NCBI GenBank assembly: GCA_028686565.1
Contig: JAQUBU010000153.1
Location: 1 to 5,885, forward strand
From: Syntrophomonadaceae bacterium
GTDB taxonomy: Bacteria > Bacillota > Syntrophomonadia > Syntrophomonadales > Syntrophomonadaceae
Length of the DNA: 5,885 nucleotides
Reading direction: 5' to 3'
The notes below the pieces were generated by a model that worked only from the letters and a program-made list of their open reading frames with translations, was not told the DNA's origin and searched no databases. The first letter of the stretch is position 1; the number at the start of each line of letters is the position of its first letter. Positions 1 to 5,628 of the stretch are shown here, piece after piece. The translations under genes and the position numbers were made by a program.

Positions 1-1
1 C

Positions 2-202
2 CTGGTTTCGGGAGCTGACTTTAGCGAAAATATTGTGGATATTGAAGATGGCTACATTATAACCGGCGAAAAAATGAATACTTCTACAGCTGGCATATTT
101 GCTGCCGGTGATGTAAGGGTTAAAAAGGAACGGCAGATTGCGACTGCAGTTGGTGACGGGGCTATGGCAGGAATAGCCGTAACTGAGTATTTGAAGGAAT
201 AG
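2..202 (+). CDS. trxB: Thioredoxin reductase, C-terminal 66 residues (partial, 5' end outside window)
   Basis: Only the last 66 codons are in the window, ending at the TAG at 200-202. The frame contains GIFAAGDVR followed by RQIATAVGDGAMAG and a final EYLKE. This is the C-terminal signature of bacterial thioredoxin reductase: the FAD-contacting GD motif, then the helix that closes over the flavin. In the family, the enzyme passes electrons from NADPH through FAD and a CxxC pair to thioredoxin in the cytoplasm. The CxxC and the nucleotide-binding glycines lie upstream and cannot be checked. A related flavoprotein of the same superfamily, such as an NAD(P)H alkyl hydroperoxide reductase or a ferredoxin-thioredoxin-reductase-like protein, would share this tail, so the exact subtype is open. 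The next gene starts 69 nt later on the same strand. Confidence 0.85.
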   Translation: MVSGADFSENIVDIEDGYIITGEKMNTSTAGIFAAGDVRVKKERQIATAVGDGAMAGIAVTEYLKE

Positions 203-241
203 CCCCACTATTTGCTTTCCCCTTGATAATAGCTGCCATTG

Positions 242-247
242 TATAAT
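242..247 (+). promoter_or_regulatory. Possible -10 element for the peptidase-murA unit
   Basis: A perfect TATAAT lies in the 69-nt gap after trxB, 24 nt before the peptidase ATG. A transcript starting about 7 nt downstream would carry a very short leader that still includes the Shine-Dalgarno site. The weakness is the -35: TTGATA at 223-228 is only 13 nt away, and nothing TTGACA-like stands at 16-18 nt. The gene may simply be read through from trxB. Confidence 0.3.
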
Positions 248-256
248 GAGTGCAGA

Positions 257-265
257 GGGGAGAGG
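257..265 (+). promoter_or_regulatory. Ribosome binding site that decides the peptidase start
   Basis: GGGGAGAGG ends 6 nt before the ATG at 272. An in-frame TTG at 239 would add 11 residues, but the binding site lies inside that extension and there is no comparable site ahead of the TTG. The ATG at 272 is therefore preferred. Confidence 0.75.
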
Positions 266-271
266 AATATA

Positions 272-1108
272 ATGTGGGAGATCAAGTCTGGGGAGATACT
301 GAGAACCACGGCTTTAGTCCTTATAATAATTATGGTCTTAGCCCTATTGCTGAGCAAGAACAGTAATGCTATCATGCGAGTGATGGTGGGACAGGAAGTC
401 AAACTAAAGACAGCCGGTTTTGCTGAAATGCAGACCCAGCATTTTATTATAAAGTATACTGCAGCGGATAAAGATTACATGGGAATAATAGCTGAGTCGG
501 CAGAAGCAGCGGCTTTATCAGTTAAAGAGGAGTTTGACTGGGAATCAAATAGACAAACTATTCTAGTAGTGTATCCTAATGGACAGAGCCTGGCCTCCAG
601 TTTCGGCTGGGATAAAAACGAAAAAGCCATGGGGGTCTACTGGGGAGGGTCCATTCGGGTGCTATCACCGCGGGAATGGCTTTTTGGTGATGATATTAAG
701 GAAAGATTCATTAAAGAAGGGCCGATGGTTCATGAATTTACTCATCTGATGGTTGACGAAATTAGTCAGGGGAATTATAATCGCTGGTGGACAGAAGGAA
801 TTGCGCAGTATGCAGAAAAGAAGATAACCGGTTTTCAGTTTGCTGATCCCTTCACTGGGGGGGAAAATCTTGAATACTATACTCTGGAAAAATTGGCAAA
901 AGAATTTGACCGTTTGGATCAACAGGTAGCTTATTGGGAATCCCTCAAAGTAGTAGAATATATCGTAGATCAATATGGAGAAGAAGAAATTTTCGATATC
1001 CTCGAGCAGCTGGGGCAGAAGCGAACTATGGAACAATCAGTACACGACTGTCTCGGAATCGATTATAATACTTTTGAAAAGAACTTTTATCATTCTCTTA
1101 AGGAATAA
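272..1108 (+). CDS. Membrane-anchored peptidase MA-like zinc metallopeptidase (278 aa)
   Basis: The 278-aa product starts at the ATG preceded by GGGGAGAGG. Residues 11-27 are a single hydrophobic segment after a short N-terminus with K5 and R11, so the protein is probably anchored in the membrane with its catalytic part outside; no clear signal peptidase site is seen. The catalytic signature is intact: HEFTH at residues 154-158 (two zinc-ligand histidines and the general-base glutamate), then WWTEGIAQYAE with E175 as the likely third ligand, the gluzincin arrangement of the peptidase MA-like family in clostridia. The substrate is unknown. The C-terminal third (about 200-278) is acidic, helical and without a recognised motif. 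The gene ends 21 nt before murA and is probably co-transcribed with it, which suggests but does not prove a role in cell-envelope processing. Naming beyond the family level is not justified. Confidence 0.8.
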   Translation: MWEIKSGEILRTTALVLIIIMVLALLLSKNSNAIMRVMVGQEVKLKTAGFAEMQTQHFIIKYTAADKDYMGIIAESAEAAALSVKEEFDWESNRQTILVVYPNGQSLASSFGWDKNEKAMGVYWGGSIRVLSPREWLFGDDIKERFIKEGPMVHEFTHLMVDEISQGNYNRWWTEGIAQYAEKKITGFQFADPFTGGENLEYYTLEKLAKEFDRLDQQVAYWESLKVVEYIVDQYGEEEIFDILEQLGQKRTMEQSVHDCLGIDYNTFEKNFYHSLKE

Positions 1109-1116
1109 TTAGGGCG

Positions 1117-1123
1117 AGAGGTG
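1117..1123 (+). promoter_or_regulatory. Ribosome binding site for the murA TTG start
   Basis: AGAGGTG sits 6 nt before the TTG at 1130-1132. It supports TTG as the start; the resulting N-terminus (MKNSLVIEGG) matches where MurA proteins normally begin. Confidence 0.75.
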
Positions 1124-1129
1124 TAAGAC

Positions 1130-2380
1130 TTGAAAAATAGTTTGGTCATAGAGGGGGGTTACCCGCTCAACGGCAGGGTTCGGGTCAGCGGGGCCAAAAA
1201 TGCTGGCCTGGTTCTTTTGGTGGCCAGTATAATGGCCGACGGCGAAACCATATTGGATAACCTGCCCCGGATACGCGATGTGGAGGTAATGGTCAAGATT
1301 CTTAACGACCTGGGGGTAAACGCCCGCTGGAATGAAGACGGGAGTTTATCAATTTGTCCTCCGCAAGGAGCAGTCAAGGTTAAGACCTCCTACGAACTAT
1401 CGAAAAAATTAAGAGCTTCGAATTTGTTCCTGGGGGCGTTGCTGGGCAGGGAAAAAGAGGCAATTGTTTCTCTCCCCGGCGGCTGCGATATCGGTTCAAG
1501 ACCTATGGACCTTCATATTAAGGGGATACAGGCTTTAGGCTCGGAAGTTGAGATAGAACATGGTTTTATTTATGCTCGGACCAAAGCACCGGCAGGAGCC
1601 CGTGTCTATCTGGATTTTCCCAGTGTTGGCGCTACCGAAAATATTATGATGATGGCAGCCAAAACCCCCGGACAGAGCGTTATCGAAAACGCCGCTAAAG
1701 AACCGGAAATTGTGGATCTGGCCAATTTTCTTAACTCGATGGGAGCAAGAATAAGGGGCGCAGGTACCGATTTAATCAAAATTGAAGGAGTAAATGAACT
1801 CAAAGCCGGTCGTTATGCTATAATCCCTGATCGTATTGAAGCCGGTACTTATATGATAGCAGCGGCTATTTCCAAAGGCGATGTTCTGGTTGAAAATGTT
1901 ATTCCTACACATCTCCATCCCATTGTTGCCAAGCTGCAGGAAACTGGCGCAATAGTAGAGGAAACTGATCAGGGGGTTCGTGTAAGAGGCAGCAAGCAAG
2001 TCCGACCGGTTGATATTAAGACTTTGCCTTATCCCGGCTTTCCTACCGATATGCAATCGCAAATGATGGCATTACTATCCCTGGCGGAAGGTTCTAGTGT
2101 AATAGTTGAGAATGTATTTGAAAATCGTTTTCAAATTGTCGATGAATTAAAACGTATGGGAGCAAACATTAAAGTCGAGGGACACACCGCAGTTGTAAAC
2201 GGGGTCAATACCCTCTACGGCGCACGTGTTAAAGCTACTGACCTGCGAGCGGGTGCGGCCTTGGTTTTAAGCGCGCTGGCGGCGCGGGGAGAGACTACCA
2301 TAGAAGATGCCATTCATATATTTCGCGGTTATGAAAACATTGGCGCGAAGCTGGGTCAACTGGGAGCAAAGGTAGAATAA
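1130..2380 (+). CDS. murA: UDP-N-acetylglucosamine 1-carboxyvinyltransferase MurA
   Basis: The 416-aa product has the usual MurA length and begins at a TTG with a good binding site. MurA catalyses the first committed step of peptidoglycan synthesis in the cytoplasm: it transfers enolpyruvate from phosphoenolpyruvate to UDP-GlcNAc. Visible landmarks are GAKNA with K23 and N24, the RAS motif with R95, the active-site loop PGGCDIGSRP with C119, FPTDMQ with D307, DLRAGAAL with D371 and the C-terminal RGYE. All expected catalytic residues are present, and the cysteine (rather than aspartate) means it should be of the fosfomycin-sensitive kind. One small oddity is F398 in HIFRGYE, where E. coli MurA has HIERGYE. 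Firmicutes often carry two MurA paralogues; which one this is cannot be told here. It lies 21 nt after the peptidase gene and is closed by an intrinsic terminator. Confidence 0.97.
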   Translation: MKNSLVIEGGYPLNGRVRVSGAKNAGLVLLVASIMADGETILDNLPRIRDVEVMVKILNDLGVNARWNEDGSLSICPPQGAVKVKTSYELSKKLRASNLFLGALLGREKEAIVSLPGGCDIGSRPMDLHIKGIQALGSEVEIEHGFIYARTKAPAGARVYLDFPSVGATENIMMMAAKTPGQSVIENAAKEPEIVDLANFLNSMGARIRGAGTDLIKIEGVNELKAGRYAIIPDRIEAGTYMIAAAISKGDVLVENVIPTHLHPIVAKLQETGAIVEETDQGVRVRGSKQVRPVDIKTLPYPGFPTDMQSQMMALLSLAEGSSVIVENVFENRFQIVDELKRMGANIKVEGHTAVVNGVNTLYGARVKATDLRAGAALVLSALAARGETTIEDAIHIFRGYENIGAKLGQLGAKVE

Positions 2381-2413
2381 ATCCTTTAAGACAATAATTG
2401 AGTAAAAAGAGAA

Positions 2414-2440
2414 GGAGGCTGGAAAAGCCTCCGTTTTTTT
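2414..2440 (+). terminator. Intrinsic terminator of murA
   Basis: A perfect 7-bp stem (GGAGGCT at 2414-2420 with AGCCTCC at 2426-2432, loop of 5) is followed by G and seven T at 2434-2440. It lies 33 nt after the murA stop and ends the plus-strand transcript. Confidence 0.93.
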
Positions 2441-2445
2441 GTGTA

Positions 2446-2568
2446 ATTACCAAAGGAGTTAATGAAGCAGGAGTTACGATTCAGAGCGGATTAACTGACA
2501 TACAACAACTGGAAGCTATGGCTCAGGAATTGGCAGCTTCAGCTCACCGCTTGCCTCAGTTAGTGTAG
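2446..2568 (+). pseudogene. Possible 3' remnant of a methyl-accepting chemotaxis protein gene
   Basis: This stretch has no start codon with a usable context, yet one frame reads as about 40 protein-like residues ending at TAG 2566-2568. The residues include VNEAGVTIQSGLTDIQ and then LEAMAQELAASAHRLPQLV. The tail resembles the C-terminal end of chemotaxis receptor signalling domains, which often close with a MAQEL-type helix and a short basic end. If so, the present stop is premature, because after it the frame continues KEIFKK before TAA. The fragment begins directly after the murA terminator, so nearly the whole receptor would be missing. The match is from memory of the family, not from a search. 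Chance similarity in a low-complexity helical stretch is the alternative. Confidence 0.4.
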
Positions 2569-2612
2569 AAGGAAATATTTAAAAAATAAATAATAAAAAT
2601 ATAACGCTAATC

Positions 2613-2637
2613 GGAGGGCAATCGCAAATTGCCCTCC
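2613..2637 (-). terminator. Terminator hairpin downstream of the GGDEF/HD-GYP gene
   Basis: A perfect 10-bp stem (GGAGGGCAAT at 2613-2622, ATTGCCCTCC at 2628-2637) has a 5-nt loop. Read on the minus strand it lies 43 nt past the stop of the convergent gene and is followed, after GATTAGCG, by a T-rich tract (complement of 2581-2604). There is no comparable T run on the plus side, so its main client is the minus-strand gene. Confidence 0.75.
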
Positions 2638-2680
2638 TAATTCATCTTATGATTAATGCAACGAAATAATTTCATATGCT

Positions 2681-4555
2681 TTATAGTGGAGAAGCAAGCG
2701 GATTTGAATTAGACATAATATGTAAAAACAGCTTGACCAGATCGGGGTCAAACTGGGTTCCGGCACATTTTGCAACTTCATTTAAGGTTTCAGAAAGACT
2801 AATTTTTGCCTGGTAGGGCCGCCCATGCAGCATAACATCACAGGCATCGGCAATGCTGAGTATGCGAGCATTAAGCGGGATGTCGATACCCCCGATACCC
2901 AGGGGATAACCGGTTTGATCCCAGCGTTCATGGTGGGCCAGGATGGAATCAGCGATGTTGGTTAATTCAGGAGATGAAAGGGCGATACGATAGCCGATTT
3001 CACTATGTTTTTTCATTAGTTCCCATTCCTCTGCAGACAGCTTGCCCGGTTTGTCCAGAATACTGTTAGGAATAGCTATTTTGCCGATATCATGAAGAGA
3101 AGCCAGGAGTATCAGATTGCTTATTTCACTATCGGGCAAATCGAGATAATTGCCAATAGTTAAGACCATTTTGCGTACGCGCTGAGTATGTGCTTGAGTT
3201 TCATGGCTTCTAGACCAAAGCGTATTTTCAAGTGAATTGATGAAAGAACTGCGATTACTTTTGCTTTCCAGCAGTTTGTTGCGATACATTCGGTCCTCAG
3301 CTTCCTTGCTGATATTAGAGATTTTTTGCGGTGAATATTTTTTGGTTGCGACACCCAGAGAAATGCTTACCTGAACGGGGAAGCTTTCCTGAGTGGTCAG
3401 CTTGTGTTTAATATCAGCGCATATTTTCAAGGCCAGATCCTCAGTTGTTTTTGGTAGCAGTATAACAAATTCATCGCCGCCCCAGCGAGCTATTACCGCC
3501 TTTTTGTGGCTTATTGAGGATACAAATATGTCGGCTACGGTTTTCAAGAGATGATCTCCTTTGTGGTGCCCGAAAGCATCATTAACCATCTTCAATCCGT
3601 TCACATCACCGATAATCATGGTCAAAGGCAGGTTTGCTTCATTATCCATACGATTGGTTTCTTGTTCAAAATAGGCTCGGTTATAAAGGCCGGTTAACTT
3701 GTCATGCTTGCTGAGATAAATAATCTCGTCCGCCGCTTTTTTCTGTTCGGTAATATCGCGCATAGATTCAATAGCCCCCAGCATTTTTCCAGACACATCA
3801 TAAAGCGGAGCGGCAATGCCGTATAAATAAGCACCGGATTCTCCGATTTGGGAACAATACTCTTCACCGGTAATGTTTTCTAAAATGGCTGCATTATCTT
3901 TATTGGAGTGCCTATAGGTTTCCAGCACCTGATCAATCAGGATGGGTCTTCGTTCCCCGTAAAAAGCCAGGGCATATTCGTAATTATCCCTGCCGATAAT
4001 AGCACTGGATTTAACCCCGGTAAGCCTTTCAATTGCCTGGTTCCAGGCTATAACCCTGCCTTCCAGATCAACTACTAAAGTAGCGTCCGGTAAAAAATTG
4101 ATAATATTATTCAGTAGCTGTTCAGATTCCCGTAAAGCATCTTCGGCAATTTTTCGTTCAGTAATATCAGAAGCAACCCCGAGAGATACTATCTCGCCAT
4201 CCAGGTTAATAACCGATGTGGCAAAATCAGCCCATCTAGACTGGCCCGTTTTGGTCAATATCTTGATTTCATAACGATCAGGATTAGTTTCGCCGCGTTG
4301 CCGGGCCAGAGCTTTTTCCTTTACAAAGTCATGATATTCAGGATTAATGAAATCCCAGGCTTGCATATGAAGACATTCTTCCTGAGAATAGCCGGTAATG
4401 GTTTCAAAAGCAATATTAACATAGATAAGGCGGCTGCCCTTTAAAAGGTAGATAAGAGAAGGAGCGGTATCAGCCAGGGTGCGGAATTTATCCTCGTTTG
4501 TGCGGAAGTTATCTTTAATTAGTTCTGCATTGAGCCTATTCTGGTAAGAATCCAT
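2681..4555 (-). CDS. PAS-PAS-GGDEF-HD-GYP cyclic di-GMP signalling protein (624 aa)
   Basis: The start is the ATG at 4555-4553, preceded by GGAGGTGA. There are two PAS domains, about 20-135 and 142-270, each ending in a DITE motif. A GGDEF diguanylate cyclase domain follows at about 275-430, with RWGGDEF at 357-363, then an HD-GYP phosphodiesterase domain at about 440-615. The HD-GYP residues are intact: H456, LHDIGK with H488/D489, H517, HH at 541-542, GYP at 549-551, and D570 in SIADACD. HD-GYP loops usually read HHExxDGxGYP; here Q547 replaces the first glycine. The position nine residues before the GGDEF motif, where inhibited cyclases carry RxxD, reads HKKA, so the product-inhibition site is missing. 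No membrane segment is seen, so it should be a soluble sensor whose PAS ligand is unknown. It could synthesise cyclic di-GMP, degrade it, or switch between the two. It lies alone on the minus strand, convergent with murA and divergent from rlmH. Confidence 0.95.
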   Translation of the reverse strand: MDSYQNRLNAELIKDNFRTNEDKFRTLADTAPSLIYLLKGSRLIYVNIAFETITGYSQEECLHMQAWDFINPEYHDFVKEKALARQRGETNPDRYEIKILTKTGQSRWADFATSVINLDGEIVSLGVASDITERKIAEDALRESEQLLNNIINFLPDATLVVDLEGRVIAWNQAIERLTGVKSSAIIGRDNYEYALAFYGERRPILIDQVLETYRHSNKDNAAILENITGEEYCSQIGESGAYLYGIAAPLYDVSGKMLGAIESMRDITEQKKAADEIIYLSKHDKLTGLYNRAYFEQETNRMDNEANLPLTMIIGDVNGLKMVNDAFGHHKGDHLLKTVADIFVSSISHKKAVIARWGGDEFVILLPKTTEDLALKICADIKHKLTTQESFPVQVSISLGVATKKYSPQKISNISKEAEDRMYRNKLLESKSNRSSFINSLENTLWSRSHETQAHTQRVRKMVLTIGNYLDLPDSEISNLILLASLHDIGKIAIPNSILDKPGKLSAEEWELMKKHSEIGYRIALSSPELTNIADSILAHHERWDQTGYPLGIGGIDIPLNARILSIADACDVMLHGRPYQAKISLSETLNEVAKCAGTQFDPDLVKLFLHIMSNSNPLASPL

Positions 4556-4559
4556 CTTC

Positions 4560-4567
4560 TCACCTCC
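4560..4567 (-). promoter_or_regulatory. Ribosome binding site that decides the GGDEF/HD-GYP start
   Basis: On the minus strand GGAGGTGA, close to a perfect match to the 16S tail, stands 4 nt before the ATG at 4555. It sets the start there rather than at the in-frame TTG at 4672. Confidence 0.9.
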
Positions 4568-4572
4568 ACTAA

Positions 4573-4601
4573 TATATAAATATACAAAGCTAAACTGCCA
4601 A
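4573..4601 (-). promoter_or_regulatory. Candidate promoter of the GGDEF/HD-GYP gene, proximal
   Basis: On the minus strand TTGGCA (4601-4596) and TATATA (4578-4573) are separated by 17 nt, a good sigma-A match. The problem is position: initiation about 7 nt downstream would fall inside the Shine-Dalgarno site, giving an almost leaderless message. The A+T-rich setting makes chance matches easy. A second candidate lies further upstream at 4829-4856. Confidence 0.3.
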
Positions 4602-4727
4602 CAGAGTTGAAAATAGAATGTGCTAAATAGAAGGTATACAATATAGTCTGAATATTCGGTAGTATTCGCCAAAATCCTTTATAAATATTAATTTAATTAC
4701 AAACTGGTAAATTAGACAAACAAAAGA

Positions 4728-4768
4728 AAAACAAGTTAAGCCAGGTTGATATCTGGCTAACCTGTTTT
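4728..4768. terminator. Bidirectional terminator-like hairpin between divergent genes
   Basis: The arms 4728-4744 and 4753-4768 pair over about 16 bp with one bulged A (4738) and one G-T mismatch on the DNA strand, around an 8-nt loop. The core is AGCCAG/CTGGCT. On the minus strand the stem runs into a T-rich tract (complement of 4715-4732); on the plus strand it ends in only four T. No gene on either strand ends nearby, so its client is unclear. It could be an attenuator in the leader of the minus-strand gene or the relic of a lost gene. Confidence 0.65.
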
Positions 4769-4770
4769 AA

Positions 4771-4938
4771 ATGCAATTATTTTCAACGGTTGATCCAGTT
4801 ATAGTTAATGATCATTGCAAAGAGCTTCATTATACATGGGAAGCCGCTAAAACCAACTGGCTTTCCCTAAATCTGCTGCGGATAATTTCTTTTTATCAAT
4901 TTGGTTTATACTATGTGTATAAAGAAATGAAATGTTAA
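4771..4938 (+). CDS. Doubtful 55-aa open frame in the divergent intergenic region
   Basis: An ATG at 4771, immediately after an in-frame TAA, opens 55 codons to TAA 4936-4938. The product would begin MQLFSTVDPVIV and have a hydrophobic, aromatic-rich C-terminal half (LLRIISFYQFGLYYVY) that could be one membrane-contacting helix. I do not recognise it. Against it: there is no Shine-Dalgarno site, the ATG follows 2 nt after a terminator-like hairpin, and it runs over an inverted repeat at its 3' end. It may be a chance frame or the remains of a displaced gene. Confidence 0.2.
   Translation: MQLFSTVDPVIVNDHCKELHYTWEAAKTNWLSLNLLRIISFYQFGLYYVYKEMKC
4829..4856 (-). promoter_or_regulatory. Candidate distal promoter of the GGDEF/HD-GYP gene
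   Basis: On the minus strand a perfect TATAAT (4834-4829) lies 16 nt after TTGGTT (4856-4851), which matches only the first half of the -35 consensus. An inverted repeat (GGGAAGCC at 4838-4845, GGCTTTCCC at 4859-4867, one bulge) spans the spacer and -35, as an operator would. Initiation near 4822 would give a leader of about 267 nt containing the hairpin at 4728-4768. Confidence 0.35.
4905..4923. promoter_or_regulatory. Operator-like inverted repeat TTTATAC-N5-GTATAAA
   Basis: Two perfect 7-bp arms flank a 5-bp centre, giving a 19-bp dyad typical of dimeric helix-turn-helix regulators. It lies 105 nt before rlmH and about 350 nt upstream of the minus-strand gene. The right half holds TATAAA, but no good -35 stands at the right distance. 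A+T-rich dyads also occur by chance. Confidence 0.3.
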
Positions 4939-5015
4939 AAGCAATAAAAAGACTTACTGTTAAAATATCGGGGATAAAATTGCTGTTATTTGGAAAATAG
5001 CTGTTGTGACAGGAC

Positions 5016-5022
5016 GGGGTGA
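5016..5022 (+). promoter_or_regulatory. Ribosome binding site for the rlmH TTG start
   Basis: GGGGTGA lies 5 nt before the TTG at 5028-5030 and supports that start. The encoded N-terminus MKYRIISVGKI matches the usual start of RlmH. Confidence 0.8.
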
Positions 5023-5027
5023 GTTAA

Positions 5028-5507
5028 TTGAAATACCGCATAATATCGGTAGGGAAAATACGTGAACCTTTTTACCTGGAAGGAATCAATGAATACCTTA
5101 AACGCCTGGGGCCTTACACTAATATCGAATTATTGGACGGACTGGAGGAGAAAATTAGTCCCCGGGCAAGTGAAAAAGAAATACAAAAATTTCTTAAAAA
5201 AGAAGGAGATAAAATTTTGAATCTGCTGGGAAAAGACGAAATAGTGGTTGTGTTGGATATTAAAGGTATGCAGCTTACTTCAGAGGGTCTGGCAGAACAA
5301 ATTACGGTCTGGAATACCTCGGGCAAAAGCCGGATTAATCTGATTATTGGCGATGCGTACGGACTATGTGATGAAGTAAAAAAGAGGGCAGATTATAAAA
5401 TATCCTTTTCCCACATGACTTTTCCTCACCAAATGGCGGTTTTAATTCTAACCGAGCAAATCTATCGCGGCTTCAAAATATTGAAGGGCGAACCGTACCA
5501 CCATTAG
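5028..5507 (+). CDS. rlmH: 23S rRNA (pseudouridine-1915-N3) methyltransferase RlmH, with unusual substitutions
   Basis: The 159-aa product matches the length of Gram-positive RlmH, a SPOUT (trefoil-knot) enzyme that uses S-adenosylmethionine to methylate pseudouridine 1915 in helix 69 of 23S rRNA on the assembled ribosome. Visible landmarks are ISVGKI at the start, EYLKRLGPY at 22-30, LDIKG at 76-80, LIIG at 105-108, MTFPHQ at 130-135, EQIYRGFKI at 143-151 and the terminal EPYHH with Y157 and H158. Two positions are odd. The motif usually written IGG reads IGD (D109). The arginine after FPHQMM in S. aureus, also present in E. coli LPHPLVR, is V138 here. The reading frame is complete, so these are substitutions, not damage. 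Whether activity survives cannot be told. The start is TTG. No convincing promoter was found upstream and no clear terminator downstream. Confidence 0.93.
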   Translation: MKYRIISVGKIREPFYLEGINEYLKRLGPYTNIELLDGLEEKISPRASEKEIQKFLKKEGDKILNLLGKDEIVVVLDIKGMQLTSEGLAEQITVWNTSGKSRINLIIGDAYGLCDEVKKRADYKISFSHMTFPHQMAVLILTEQIYRGFKILKGEPYHH

Positions 5508-5517
5508 AATTAATAAC

Positions 5518-5534
5518 TCAACTTTCGTAGTTGA
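5518..5534. other. Small hairpin just after rlmH
   Basis: TCAACT (5518-5523) pairs with AGTTGA (5529-5534) around a 5-nt loop, with a weaker outer TAATA/TATTA pairing. It begins 11 nt after the rlmH stop, but no T run follows, so it is at best a weak terminator or an RNA end stabiliser. Confidence 0.3.
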
Positions 5535-5550
5535 CATATTATGCGACATA

Positions 5551-5628
5551 ACTAGCGTACTTGTCATTGCTATGAAACTAGTGTACTTGTCATTGCTATG
5601 AAACTAGTGTGCTTGTCATTGCAAGGAG
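5551..5628 (+). repeat. Three tandem 26-bp repeats
   Basis: Copies lie at 5551-5576, 5577-5602 and 5603-5628. Copies 1 and 2 differ at one base (ACTAGC versus ACTAGT). Copy 3 has A to G at its ninth base and diverges in its last six bases, where it becomes the start of a REP-like unit. Each copy carries TTGTCATTGC, the head of the REP-like family that follows. 26 bp is not a multiple of three, and no coding sense is seen. Confidence 0.9.

Noticed and set aside
239..271. Upstream TTG start for the peptidase adding 11 residues
   Set aside because: The extension overlaps the -10-like sequence and the Shine-Dalgarno site that serves the ATG at 272.
665..2062. Antisense open frames opposite the peptidase and murA genes
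   Set aside because: They are shadows of well-supported plus-strand genes, with no recognisable protein features.
2462..2494. ATG with an AAAGGAG-like site behind the murA terminator
   Set aside because: It opens only ten codons before TAA; the good-looking binding site is probably coincidental.
3160..3354. Second minus-strand frame inside the GGDEF/HD-GYP gene
   Set aside because: It overlaps the clearly coding HD-GYP region in another frame and has no start context.
4556..4672. N-terminal extension of the GGDEF/HD-GYP protein by 39 residues from a TTG at 4672, with a hydrophobic, membrane-like stretch
   Set aside because: The TTG has no properly spaced ribosome binding site, while GGAGGTGA stands 4 nt before the ATG at 4555. 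The extension is A+T-rich intergenic DNA, which naturally translates to aromatic and hydrophobic residues.
5531..5559. TTGACA after rlmH as a promoter -35
   Set aside because: The expected -10 position reads AGCGTA, and no gene follows on the plus strand in the window.
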